In this document: in pieces, positions 53,481 through 61,501 of the stretch
How positions within the stretch are numbered: position 1 is the first letter of the stretch
Layout of the letters: each line of letters begins with the position of its first letter
NCBI GenBank assembly: GCA_031553755.1
Contig: JAVBKZ010000034.1
Coordinates: 1-64,000, forward strand
Direction: 5' to 3'
Length of the DNA stretch: 64,000 nucleotides
DNA from: JAIRVZ01 sp031553755
GTDB taxonomy: Bacteria; Bacteroidota; Bacteroidia; Bacteroidales; Azobacteroidaceae
Notes under the pieces: generated by a model
What the model was told of the DNA's origin: nothing
The model's database searches: none
Seen by the model: only the letters and a program-made list of their open reading frames with translations
Program-made: the position numbers and the translations under genes

Positions 53481-53856
53481 AAAGATTTTTTTTTTTGAAT
53501 TAATTAAATATGGCATTGTTGGAGTTGTTAACACGCTTTTGACCTTATTCATCATTTGGGTAATGAGGAAATTCTTTCAAGCGCCTTTGGTTGTGGCGAA
53601 CGCAACGGGATATACGATCGGGTTTGTCAATAGTTTCGTATTGAATCGGAAGTGGACTTTTTCCGGTCATAGCAATTGGAAAAAAGAATTTTTGAAATTT
53701 TTTACCGCTTTTTTTGTTTGTTATTTAATTCAACTTGGTTTTGTTTTGATACTCGAAAAATATACGGTTTTAAAAGAAGAATACATAACATTAATGGGAA
53801 TGGTTGTTTACACAGGGATTAACTTTTTGTTAAATAAATATTATACTTTTAAGTAA
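53440..53856 (+). CDS. GtrA-family membrane protein
   Basis: The 138-residue protein has four transmembrane helices: FELIKYGIVGVVNTLLTLFI; ANATGYTIGFVNSFVLNRKW with the family's NRKWTF; FFTAFFVCYLIQLGFVL; and MVVYTGINFLLNKYYTF. The pattern F-x-x-K-Y-x-x-V-G and N-R-x-W-T-F is diagnostic for GtrA, which is thought to flip or carry polyprenyl-phosphate sugars. The start may be a little downstream, because the first 15 residues are very basic. A GtrB-like transferase follows 78 bases later, the usual partner. Confidence 0.88.
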   Translation: MKRISKRNWKKTDKKIFFFELIKYGIVGVVNTLLTLFIIWVMRKFFQAPLVVANATGYTIGFVNSFVLNRKWTFSGHSNWKKEFLKFFTAFFVCYLIQLGFVLILEKYTVLKEEYITLMGMVVYTGINFLLNKYYTFK

Positions 53857-53934
53857 TTTCCGCAATCTCAAATTCACTATTCTCCAGTTATAACTTACCA
53901 TTTACTATTCACATTATTTACAACTTTATATAGA

Positions 53935-54870
53935 ATGAAATCTCTAAGTATTATTGTTCCATGTTATAATGAAGAAGAAGTTATTCGGCATACTTACGAA
54001 CGGATTAAGAGTGTATTGAATAAAATGGATGATAAAAATTCGTCCATTATTTTTATTAATGACGGAAGTTCGGATAATACGATTGAGATACTGAAACAAA
54101 TAGCTTTTGATGATGAAAAAATTACGGTAATAAATTTTTCACGTAATTTCGGACACCAGGCGGCTGTTACGGCTGGGATTAATTTTTGCAAGACGGATTT
54201 GGCCGTTATTATTGATGCCGATTTGCAAGATCCTCCGGAAGTCATTCCCGATATGATTGAAACGATGGAAAAAGAACAAGCCAACGTGGTTTATTGCGTA
54301 AGGAAATCGAGGAAAGGTGAGAGCAAATTTAAATTATGGTCGGCAAAAACGTTTTATAGAATGTTGAACCGTATGTCGGAAGTGAAATTTCCTTTAGATA
54401 CAGGAGATTTCCGGTTGATAGATTCTCATATCATACAAGAATTTAATGGTTTGAAAGAACGGGGAAAATATATTCGCGGCCTTATTTCATGGATTGGATT
54501 CAAACAAGTTCCGTTTTTTTATGATAGGGACGCGCGTTTGGCGGGAGAAACGAAATATCCCTTGAAAAAAATGTTTTCTTTTGGTTCCAAAGCTTTGCTT
54601 TATTTTTCTAAAAAACCACTATTAATTGCTTCCGGATTAGGATTTGTCGCTGTTTTGATAGGATTGATTTTAGCTTGTTGGTACTTTTTCGGAAAATTAT
54701 TCGGTTACACCAATGCCGAATCCGGATTTACCTCTATCATGATTATTGTCATATTTTTCGGAGGCGTACAATTGCTGACAATTGGCGTATTGGGGCAATA
54801 TATCGGAATCCTTTTTGATGAAGTGAAAGAACGTCCGGAATATATTGTAAAAGAATTAATCAGTCGTTAG
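53935..54870 (+). CDS. GtrB-like polyprenyl-phosphate glycosyltransferase (GT2)
   Basis: The 311-residue protein has a GT-A domain (LSIIVPCYNEEEV, IIFINDGSSDNT, FSRNFGHQAAVTAGI, VIIDADLQDPPE with the metal-binding DxD, DTGDFRLID, ERGKYIRGLISWIGFKQ) and two C-terminal helices (about 230-252 and 265-288). It transfers glucose or a related sugar from a nucleotide to undecaprenyl phosphate. With the GtrA-like protein it supplies donors for periplasmic glycosylation. Its last 11 bases overlap the convergent MltD-like gene. Confidence 0.93.
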   Translation: MKSLSIIVPCYNEEEVIRHTYERIKSVLNKMDDKNSSIIFINDGSSDNTIEILKQIAFDDEKITVINFSRNFGHQAAVTAGINFCKTDLAVIIDADLQDPPEVIPDMIETMEKEQANVVYCVRKSRKGESKFKLWSAKTFYRMLNRMSEVKFPLDTGDFRLIDSHIIQEFNGLKERGKYIRGLISWIGFKQVPFFYDRDARLAGETKYPLKKMFSFGSKALLYFSKKPLLIASGLGFVAVLIGLILACWYFFGKLFGYTNAESGFTSIMIIVIFFGGVQLLTIGVLGQYIGILFDEVKERPEYIVKELISR

Positions 54871-55840
54871 TAATCCAAGCTTTGTCGTGTACTTTAACTT
54901 TATTCTTACTGTAATATAAATCTTCTGTCAACGGAATGTCGATTTGATAGGTTTTAGACGATTTTTCCGAAATTTTTAAATCACGTTCGCGCAACCACGG
55001 ATTGAATTCTTTCAATTGATAATAACTGATTTTATTTTCTTTGGCAAATGCGGCCAAATTAGGGATTTCGGATGAAACTTCCACTTTACGGGTACGAACA
55101 AACGGATATAAATCTTCTTTTTTCAGGATGATGCCATATTTATATGGATTTGAAAAGATTTCTTTAGCAGCCAAAATCCGGAACACATAACGCGAAGTTT
55201 CTTCTACTAATAACAAATCGAAAGCCGAACCTGCCATTTGTTCGCTTAATTCCGTGCTGATTCTTCGTGATCCGGCATTGTATGACGCTGCGGAAGTTGC
55301 CCAATTTCCATATTTATCGTATGATTCTTTTAGATACCTGCACGCGGCTTCCGTTGATTTTTCAACATGATAACGTTCATCGACCTGAGTGCCGACTTCC
55401 AAACCGTAGCGAGTTGCTGTTTCGGGCATAAATTGCCATACGCCAACAGCTTTAGCTATGGAAAGAGCACGAGGATTCAGGCTACTTTCTATTACTGCCA
55501 AGTATTTAAAATCATCGGGAATCCCATTTCGTTTTAATATAGGTTCGATAATGGGAAAATAACGGTTGGCCCGTTTGAATAATAACATTGTGGTTGAATG
55601 CATATAAACAAAACTGTTCATTTCCCTGTCGAATCGCTCGTGCATGTCAATCCTGTCTAAGGATATTTTTTCGCCACAAAACTCAACAGATTCCGGAACA
55701 GACATGGAATTGGCAAAAGAAATCGCTTCTATTTTTTGTTTTTCAACATCTTTTTCTGATTTTCCGGATATTAGGAAGAAAGCAAAAGCGCCAAGAATCA
55801 ATAAACCGAAAATGATAGATATATTTTTGATACTTTTCAT
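54860..55840 (-). CDS. MltD-like lytic transglycosylase with C-terminal LysM-like part
   Basis: The 326-residue protein has an N-terminal membrane anchor or signal (residues 7-24). Its SLT/GH23 domain has FKYLAVIESSLNPRALS (catalytic Glu), GVWQFMPETATRYGL, RYHVEKSTEAACRYL and WATSAASYNAGSRRI. The C-terminal SYYQLKEFNPWLRERDL is a short LysM-like peptidoglycan-binding region. It cleaves peptidoglycan glycan strands with 1,6-anhydro ends. It is transcribed from its own region and converges on the GtrB-like gene. Confidence 0.92.
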   Translation of the reverse strand: MKSIKNISIIFGLLILGAFAFFLISGKSEKDVEKQKIEAISFANSMSVPESVEFCGEKISLDRIDMHERFDREMNSFVYMHSTTMLLFKRANRYFPIIEPILKRNGIPDDFKYLAVIESSLNPRALSIAKAVGVWQFMPETATRYGLEVGTQVDERYHVEKSTEAACRYLKESYDKYGNWATSAASYNAGSRRISTELSEQMAGSAFDLLLVEETSRYVFRILAAKEIFSNPYKYGIILKKEDLYPFVRTRKVEVSSEIPNLAAFAKENKISYYQLKEFNPWLRERDLKISEKSSKTYQIDIPLTEDLYYSKNKVKVHDKAWITND

Positions 55841-55870
55841 AAGTAATTGTTTAAATTTATAATTGAGAAC

Positions 55871-56000
55871 AATTAAACCACATAAGGCACATAGAATACA
55901 TAATATTTTAGGTTAAAAGAACAATGACTAAAATCTATCTTCTCCGTTCTATAAATCTTTATTCTCATAATTATTTTTATGTGCCTTATGTGGTTTAATT
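55871..56000. repeat. 130-base inverted-repeat element (MITE-like)
   Basis: Two perfect 22-base arms (55871-55892 and 55979-56000) are exact reverse complements, enclosing 86 AT-rich bases. Each arm contains CCACATAAGGCACAT or its complement. No ORF is inside. The 435 bases from 55841 to 56275 hold only this element, a terminator hairpin and short repeats. Confidence 0.85.
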
Positions 56001-56069
56001 AAATTCTCCATATGTTTAACCGTAGAGTTCACTTTGCAAAAGTAGGTAACATTTGTAAAGCGTCAAAAA

Positions 56070-56097
56070 AAAGCTGCCTAATTTTTTAGACAGCTTT
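56070..56097 (-). terminator. rho-independent terminator on the minus strand
   Basis: AAAGCTG-C-CTAA (56070-56081) pairs with TTAG-A-CAGCTTT (56086-56097) around a TTTT loop with a single mismatch. Read on the minus strand, the stem is followed by a run of eight T. It lies downstream of the 46-residue gene at 56276-56416. Confidence 0.85.
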
Positions 56098-56150
56098 CAA
56101 CTAAAATTACTTCTACAACACTATTTTCTTAAACTATGAACTTTGTAAAT

Positions 56151-56180
56151 GGAGAATTGAGAGTGGAGAATTGAGAATTT
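56151..56180. repeat. short intergenic GAGAATTGAGAG-type repeat
   Basis: The sequence holds GGAGAATTGAGAG followed by TGGAGAATTGAGAAT, the same unit as at 48841-48878. It sits directly before the 28-base tandem repeats. Confidence 0.5.
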
Positions 56181-56220
56181 TAATATCCTCTAAATATCTT
56201 AAAAACAATGAATATCGTAA

Positions 56221-56276
56221 TATCAACCAATACCTATTAATATCTTATTATCAACCAATATCTATTAATATCTTCT
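56221..56276. repeat. 28-base tandem repeat, two copies
   Basis: Two units (56221-56248, 56249-56276) are identical at 26 of 28 positions and begin TATCAACCAATA. The core TATCAAyyAATATCyATTAATA also occurs at about 40185-40206, so this is a dispersed family. The array abuts the stop codon of the small gene at 56276. Confidence 0.8.
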
Positions 56277-56416
56277 TATTGTAGGATTGTAACCAAATTA
56301 CCCATGAAGTGAGAAACTACCGCGTAACCGATAAGTAAAGACATAAAAGCGAAAACTTTGATTTGTCCGTTGATTCTTTTTTGATTTTCGTTGCTGTTGT
56401 TATTTGTTGAGTTCAT
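56276..56416 (-). CDS. 46-residue small membrane protein
   Basis: The minus-strand ORF begins at ATG 56416 and gives a polar, Asn-rich start (MNSTNNNSNENQKR) and one membrane helix (VFAFMSLLIGYAVVSHFMG). Three things support it: a TACATTTG -7 box 45 bases upstream (56461-56468), a terminator 179 bases downstream, and a helix that is too regular for chance. I know no homologue by name. It is a stand-alone transcription unit between the transglycosylase and the sulfatase operon. Confidence 0.65.
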   Translation of the reverse strand: MNSTNNNSNENQKRINGQIKVFAFMSLLIGYAVVSHFMGNLVTILQ

Positions 56417-56460
56417 GTTGTTTAATTTTTAATTGTTTGTGTGTTGTTTTAATTACAATG

Positions 56461-56468
56461 CAAATGTA
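56461..56468 (-). promoter_or_regulatory. -7 box (TACATTTG) for the 46-residue gene
   Basis: The plus strand reads CAAATGTA. On the minus strand this is TACATTTG, matching TAnnTTTG, with a predicted start near 56455. No good TTTG at -33 was seen. Confidence 0.5.
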
Positions 56469-56603
56469 CGGTAGAATCTTGAACTCGAAGAAAAAAAGTT
56501 TTTAAACTGTATTTTTATTATTATTCGTTAACAAATTGGCTATTTTACCGCTTTTATTTTAATCAATTTTTTATAAAATTCAGAAAAAGAAAATAAAACG
56601 GCA

Positions 56604-56630
56604 GGTGAAAAAGATATCATCTTTTTCACC
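56604..56630 (-). terminator. hairpin terminator after the sulfatase operon
   Basis: GGTGAAAAAGAT (56604-56615) pairs perfectly with ATCTTTTTCACC (56619-56630) around a three-base loop. On the minus strand it is followed by a T-rich tail. It lies 77 bases past the sulfatase stop. The rest of 56417-56707 shows no gene. Confidence 0.8.
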
Positions 56631-56707
56631 CATCCCGCCAAAGGTTGTTTTATTGGGAGAAGTTTTGTATATAATTATTGTATATATAATTTATGGATTT
56701 CCTAACT

Positions 56708-58381
56708 TTAAGGCGTCGGCACAACCATGCAACGCTCTGTCCATTTGTTATATTTCTTTATCAATTCATCTACTTTATCCGGATAAATTTCCGCCACATT
56801 CTTCAATTCTGTCCGGTCTGTTTTTAAATTGTATAATTCCCAAGCAGCATTTTTTTCTCCAGGACACACAATTTTCCATAAATCCGCTGTTATCAAAGCT
56901 TTTTCATTAAAATGCTCGAATCCGAGAAAATCACGGCCTTTTCTTTTGCCGGATTTGAATACCGGAGCCAGACTCAATCCTTCCATCGGTATAATTTCAT
57001 TGTTATTATATATTTTCGGATAAGTGGTTTCCGCCAGATCTATACAGGTTGCCATAATATCCATCACATGCCCCATATCTTCCGTAATTTTTCCTTTGTT
57101 TTTTTTGATTCCTTTGGGCCAGTGAGCGATCATAGGAGTACAGATCCCACCTTCATACGCTTTGGCTTTCCAAAAACGGAAAGGTGCATTGGTAACATTG
57201 GCCCATACAGCTCCTAATGAAGCATAAGTAGTTTGTGGTCCCGGTAGCACTTCTTTTTCCTTCGGATAAACGATAGTCTCACCTGTACGGGTCATATCCG
57301 GACGATCATTTTTGCCTCCTTCGTAATATTGGCAATCTTCATTACTACAGCCATTATCCGACAAAAAAAGTATCAGCGTATTGTCTAATTGCCCGTTTTC
57401 TTCCAGAGCCATAAGTAATTGTCCGATCCCGTGGTCCATCCGATCGACCATTGCCGCGTGGACAGTCATAGCTCGGGCATCCCATTCTTTTGTTTCGTTT
57501 TCATTCCAAGGTTGCTTAAATTGTCGGGGAGAAAGGTAATCCGCTCGGTTACCAAATATTTTTTTATCCAGCATCTGTTGGTAACGGTTATCACGAATAC
57601 TATCCCATCCTGCTTTATAGGTATCTTTATACTTCGCTATATCTTCCGGTAAAGCATGTAACGGCCAGTGTGGAGCCGTATAAGCCAAATACAAGAAAAA
57701 TGGTTTTTCTGATTCGGCATATCTGTTCACATAAGATACTGCCGAATCGGAAAGAGCCTGTGTAAAGTAATAGTCTTTGGGAACTTCTTTTACAGGTTCT
57801 TCCCCATTCACTAAGCTAAAAGGATCAAAATAATCTACCACTCCATAGATAATCCCGTAAAAATCCTGAAACCCCCTGCGGGTCGGATAACTTTCTTTTC
57901 TGGCAAAATCTTCGTGATAAACCTGATGAGCCAGCCATTGCCTCTGATCCGGTTTCAATTGTGTTTCGGAAACATGCCATTTGCCGATCATTCCTGTCTG
58001 ATACCCGGCATCTTTGAGTACTTCGGCAATCGTTACCGCGTTAGAGGATAATTCTCCCCGATAGCCGGGTAACTTGCTATCAAATGTCATCCTCCCGATT
58101 CCGGCCTGATGAGGATATAAGCCCGTCAGAAGAGAGGCCCGGGTCGGACAACTGCGGCTGGTATTGTAAAACCGGGAGAACCGGAGGCCATTATCAGCAA
58201 GACGGTCCAAATTCGGAGTCTGAATTTCTCCGCCATAACAGCCCATATCGGAATACCCCAAGTCATCAGCCAAAATAACAATAATATTGGGGCGGCCATC
58301 TTCTTTTGCCTGCGCCTGCAAAGCCATGGTCATTAAAAGACCGGCTGACGCGTTTTTAGTAAGTAATTTAACTTTCATCAA
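56708..58381 (-). CDS. serine-type sulfatase (arylsulfatase family S1)
   Basis: The 557-residue product has a signal-like start (LLMTMALQAQA). Its sulfatase fold has NIIVILADDLGYSDMGCYGG (metal Asp39-Asp40), SCPTRASLLTG as the formylglycine motif, GMIGKWH and LFLSDNGCSNED. In the motif [C/S]-x-P-x-R the modified residue is Ser77, so maturation needs the anaerobic radical-SAM enzyme (anSME) rather than the aerobic one. The enzyme removes sulfate from a glycan, probably in the periplasm. It begins two bases after the esterase stop and ends the operon. The exact S1 subfamily is not decidable here. Confidence 0.93.
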   Translation of the reverse strand: MMKVKLLTKNASAGLLMTMALQAQAKEDGRPNIIVILADDLGYSDMGCYGGEIQTPNLDRLADNGLRFSRFYNTSRSCPTRASLLTGLYPHQAGIGRMTFDSKLPGYRGELSSNAVTIAEVLKDAGYQTGMIGKWHVSETQLKPDQRQWLAHQVYHEDFARKESYPTRRGFQDFYGIIYGVVDYFDPFSLVNGEEPVKEVPKDYYFTQALSDSAVSYVNRYAESEKPFFLYLAYTAPHWPLHALPEDIAKYKDTYKAGWDSIRDNRYQQMLDKKIFGNRADYLSPRQFKQPWNENETKEWDARAMTVHAAMVDRMDHGIGQLLMALEENGQLDNTLILFLSDNGCSNEDCQYYEGGKNDRPDMTRTGETIVYPKEKEVLPGPQTTYASLGAVWANVTNAPFRFWKAKAYEGGICTPMIAHWPKGIKKNKGKITEDMGHVMDIMATCIDLAETTYPKIYNNNEIIPMEGLSLAPVFKSGKRKGRDFLGFEHFNEKALITADLWKIVCPGEKNAAWELYNLKTDRTELKNVAEIYPDKVDELIKKYNKWTERCMVVPTP

Positions 58382-58383
58382 TC

Positions 58384-59670
58384 TTATTTCATATTATTTG
58401 ATATAAACTCCATTCCTTTACTCCATTGTTCCGGATAAATATAGTGGGCGGTTTCGGGAACTAATAAAAGTTCTTTGGGAGCAGTTATAACATTGTAAGC
58501 TGAAAACATGGTTGTTGGAGGACAAACCATATCGTTATAACCGAATGAATAAAATCCTGGAACTTTAACCAGCCGGGCAAAATTAACCACATCATAGTAA
58601 GCCATGGTTTTTATTTTTTGTTGTGTTACACAATCCGGTTCTTCAATTTTCTTCCGTAAATGAGGCCATCCTCCTACACCACCTTTCAGATAGCCACTCA
58701 CTTCGCAAAGGGCAGGATGAATGGATACAAGCCCTGTTACCCTGTTATCTAAAGCAGCTGTAACAATTGACAAAGCTCCACCCTGACTTGCTCCAATAAC
58801 ATACATGTTTTTCCCGTCAAACTCTCCCATACTGAATATGTAATCGATAGCACGGACGCAGCCCATGTAAACTCTTTTGTAATATACAAGATTCCGGTCG
58901 TCCCAGTTCATATTGTGATAACGATCTAACGCCCCACGCGATAAATTGTCATAAATTTTCTTGTCCATTGTTACAGGAATACCATGTATGCCTATTTCCA
59001 GTGAAATATTTCCGTTTTCAGCATCATTGAGGTTTCCTCCATACGGACGGATTCCGGCTCCAGGCACCCGCAACAGGGCGGGATATTTTCCCGGTTTCTT
59101 CGGCACGCATAAAATTCCGTATATACGACTTCCTGACTGGTAGTTTTGAATACTCAATTCATAAACATTTACTTTCGAATTGCATTTTTCGGGCAACAAA
59201 GTGAGAATAGGATCAATTGGAATTGTAGCGTTCGCGGCCTTAGCCTCATCCCAAAAAGTAACAAAATCAGCCGGCATTTCGGTAGTAGGCGCTATTCCCC
59301 GGGTAGCAAATCCCGCAGTAGCCATACCTTCGTAATTCCGTCCGTCGTGTTTAATAAAAATACGACAACGGAGAAATCCCGGTACATTCATCGCTCCGGC
59401 TTTTATAGTAGCCTTACCGTTCTTCAATTCCAGATTGCCCGTCCGGAAAGGAGTCATCATATCATAAGATAATTCATAGCGGGCTTCGTCTATATTATCA
59501 AGTGGAACACTGTTTTTAGTCACGCTGACACTAAACTCCGCGTTTTCTTTCAGATTATAATTCCAGTCGGCCTTATCGGGAGCAACAGCTATTTTTACCA
59601 ATTTTTCTCCGGGTTGAGCGAAGAGGATAGTTGAAAGAAAAGATAATAGAAATAAAACTTTAATTTTCAT
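58384..59670 (-). CDS. secreted acetyl-xylan-esterase-like protein (CE7/AXE1)
   Basis: The 428-residue product has a signal peptide (to about LFAQP) and an N-terminal beta-sandwich (about 22-120) that standard CE7 enzymes lack. The AXE1 alpha/beta hydrolase follows: RGALDRYHNMNWDDR, IGASQGGALSIVTAALD (nucleophile Ser295), GYNDMVCPPTT (acid) and PETAHYIYPEQW (His). CE7 enzymes deacetylate xylo-oligosaccharides and other acetylated glycans. It lies between the propeller-like gene (39-base gap) and the sulfatase (two-base gap). The added domain may bind carbohydrate. Confidence 0.9.
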   Translation of the reverse strand: MKIKVLFLLSFLSTILFAQPGEKLVKIAVAPDKADWNYNLKENAEFSVSVTKNSVPLDNIDEARYELSYDMMTPFRTGNLELKNGKATIKAGAMNVPGFLRCRIFIKHDGRNYEGMATAGFATRGIAPTTEMPADFVTFWDEAKAANATIPIDPILTLLPEKCNSKVNVYELSIQNYQSGSRIYGILCVPKKPGKYPALLRVPGAGIRPYGGNLNDAENGNISLEIGIHGIPVTMDKKIYDNLSRGALDRYHNMNWDDRNLVYYKRVYMGCVRAIDYIFSMGEFDGKNMYVIGASQGGALSIVTAALDNRVTGLVSIHPALCEVSGYLKGGVGGWPHLRKKIEEPDCVTQQKIKTMAYYDVVNFARLVKVPGFYSFGYNDMVCPPTTMFSAYNVITAPKELLLVPETAHYIYPEQWSKGMEFISNNMK

Positions 59671-59709
59671 ATATTATTAAATTAAGAATTTATAAATGAG
59701 ATAAATAGT

Positions 59710-61359
59710 TCAGAATTCGTATTTATTCGAAGATATATCTTCCGGATTTGCTCCATAAAAATACAAGGCCCCATAGCTCCAGTTCGGAACAGTTATTCCC
59801 GGAAAATTAGGCCTGTCCATTGTCAGAAGTATATACCTGTATGGGTACCCTTCCGGAAGCGGAACCACACTTGCCCATACACGACCGGCAGGTTTCGGCC
59901 AGTGAGGTTGCAAACTGAGTTTCAATTCTCCAAGTTCATCCAAGTTAGGATAATTATGAATTCTCAGGTTTCCAAGTCCACCCATTAAGGCGTAATGCTT
60001 ATTTCCAATTCTTTGAATGGAAGTTCCCGTGGAATTTATTTTTATAGGCGGCGCTACTATTGTAAATTTACCATTCCATTCGTCCGATTCGAAAGTCCGT
60101 GATGTAATGGTTCCATGAACGAAGGCGGAAGTAAGCAACTTCCATTTATTTACAGTTTCATCATAAAAAATACAGGGATCTTCGTTATGCCCATCAATGA
60201 AAGAGGTATCTACAAGTACGGCTTTCATCACAGAATATCCTTTTCTCGGATCTTTGGAAGAAGACGCGGTTATCAAACCGGTACCGGTTCTTCCTTCTTT
60301 GTGTGCGCTGCCGCCAAAATCGCAAACATACGCTCTCCATTCTTTGGCCTTCCGGTCGTAGAACAAATGGGAAGCATAATCATTTCTCAGTAAACCATCT
60401 CCATGATCGAATACTATCATGCCTTCAAATCTGATATCAAAAACGGATGGATCCAAACTTAAAATGCCTTGCGCCGATTGCGGAGTGTCAATGCCTCTGC
60501 AACTGAACGTAAACCATAATCTTCCATTCTCCATATAAGGACTTAAATCTTCGTGAGAGATCAGGCGTATATCGGCTTGCCCCATACCGGAAGAAAGAAA
60601 AGAACGGGCGCCTTTTATTACAACTTTTCCTTCGAGATTCGAGACTAAATTGAATGTACATTCTCCCGCGGTCTTGATATTCCTGAAATCAAGAATATCT
60701 CCGAAATGTTCTTTTACAGGTACATGACCAATGTATTGAGTTTTTCCATTTTGAGTAACAAATATACCCAATGTTCGTCCATACAACTGAACCCGCAGGG
60801 TAAAAGCTCCCTTTGGCAGTAAGTCTCCATATTTCAGTTCTTTTTTCAACTCATTCCCTTTGTATGTCCTGAAAAAAATCTCATTGCCTTGGGTGGATAA
60901 TTTAGAAATCACCTGTATTCTGTCTCGTAATCCCATACGGGCAAGTTCAACACCTATTTCTGCGGATGTTTTTCCGGGAACATAAGAATCAACATCTACT
61001 TCATAAGTCGCGTAGGGGTTTATTCCTCCCATATAAATGCTTGCATTTCCCTTCCCTGCACTTGCATTGAGGATTAATTTTCCATTTTCGATTATGCCTT
61101 TGAAGTTTTCGTCCACTTTAGGTTTTTCATTTTCAGATACGGCAAAAGCGGGATGCATCGATTCAAACGCGACAATCTCCGATGGCACAAATTCGTTCAG
61201 GGTAATATTATTCGAAAAGATAAAACGCCTGACAGCCAATCTTTGAAATGACAGGTCTAACGGATTTACATCAGGTTTCTCAATAGTTTCTTCACCTACT
61301 GAAAGAGAAGTGAAACCTGATAATAAAGCTAAAAATAAAAAAAAGAATAAGCGTTTCAT
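59710..61359 (-). CDS. secreted beta-propeller-like protein, possible glycoside hydrolase
   Basis: The 549-residue secreted protein has a signal peptide (LFLALLSGFTSLSVGEE). Residues about 60-250 are beta-rich and resemble a jelly-roll. From about 260 onward, repeated strands suggest a five-bladed propeller as in GH43/GH117-related families: FDHGDGLLRNDYASHLFYD, EWRAYVCDFGG, FIDGHNEDPCIFYDE (acidic residues at a position typical of propeller active sites) and RVWASVVPLP. I cannot place it in a named family. It is encoded between a large T9SS protein and a CE7 esterase in a likely four-gene operon. Confidence 0.6.
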   Translation of the reverse strand: MKRLFFFLFLALLSGFTSLSVGEETIEKPDVNPLDLSFQRLAVRRFIFSNNITLNEFVPSEIVAFESMHPAFAVSENEKPKVDENFKGIIENGKLILNASAGKGNASIYMGGINPYATYEVDVDSYVPGKTSAEIGVELARMGLRDRIQVISKLSTQGNEIFFRTYKGNELKKELKYGDLLPKGAFTLRVQLYGRTLGIFVTQNGKTQYIGHVPVKEHFGDILDFRNIKTAGECTFNLVSNLEGKVVIKGARSFLSSGMGQADIRLISHEDLSPYMENGRLWFTFSCRGIDTPQSAQGILSLDPSVFDIRFEGMIVFDHGDGLLRNDYASHLFYDRKAKEWRAYVCDFGGSAHKEGRTGTGLITASSSKDPRKGYSVMKAVLVDTSFIDGHNEDPCIFYDETVNKWKLLTSAFVHGTITSRTFESDEWNGKFTIVAPPIKINSTGTSIQRIGNKHYALMGGLGNLRIHNYPNLDELGELKLSLQPHWPKPAGRVWASVVPLPEGYPYRYILLTMDRPNFPGITVPNWSYGALYFYGANPEDISSNKYEF

Positions 61360-61501
61360 ATTAAATAATTATTTGGCGCGAAGGCAATTTGGGTCGTCAG
61401 TCATCGACTATTGACAAAAAATAAAAAAATGGTGACTTTGAGCCTTCGTGACTATTAAAAATATTGTGAAAAATGTATTTTAAATACAAATATACAATTG
61501 T

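Noticed and set aside
56605..56910. 101-residue plus-strand ORF
   Set aside because: It starts in the terminator hairpin and runs antisense through the 3' end of the sulfatase gene; no family features.
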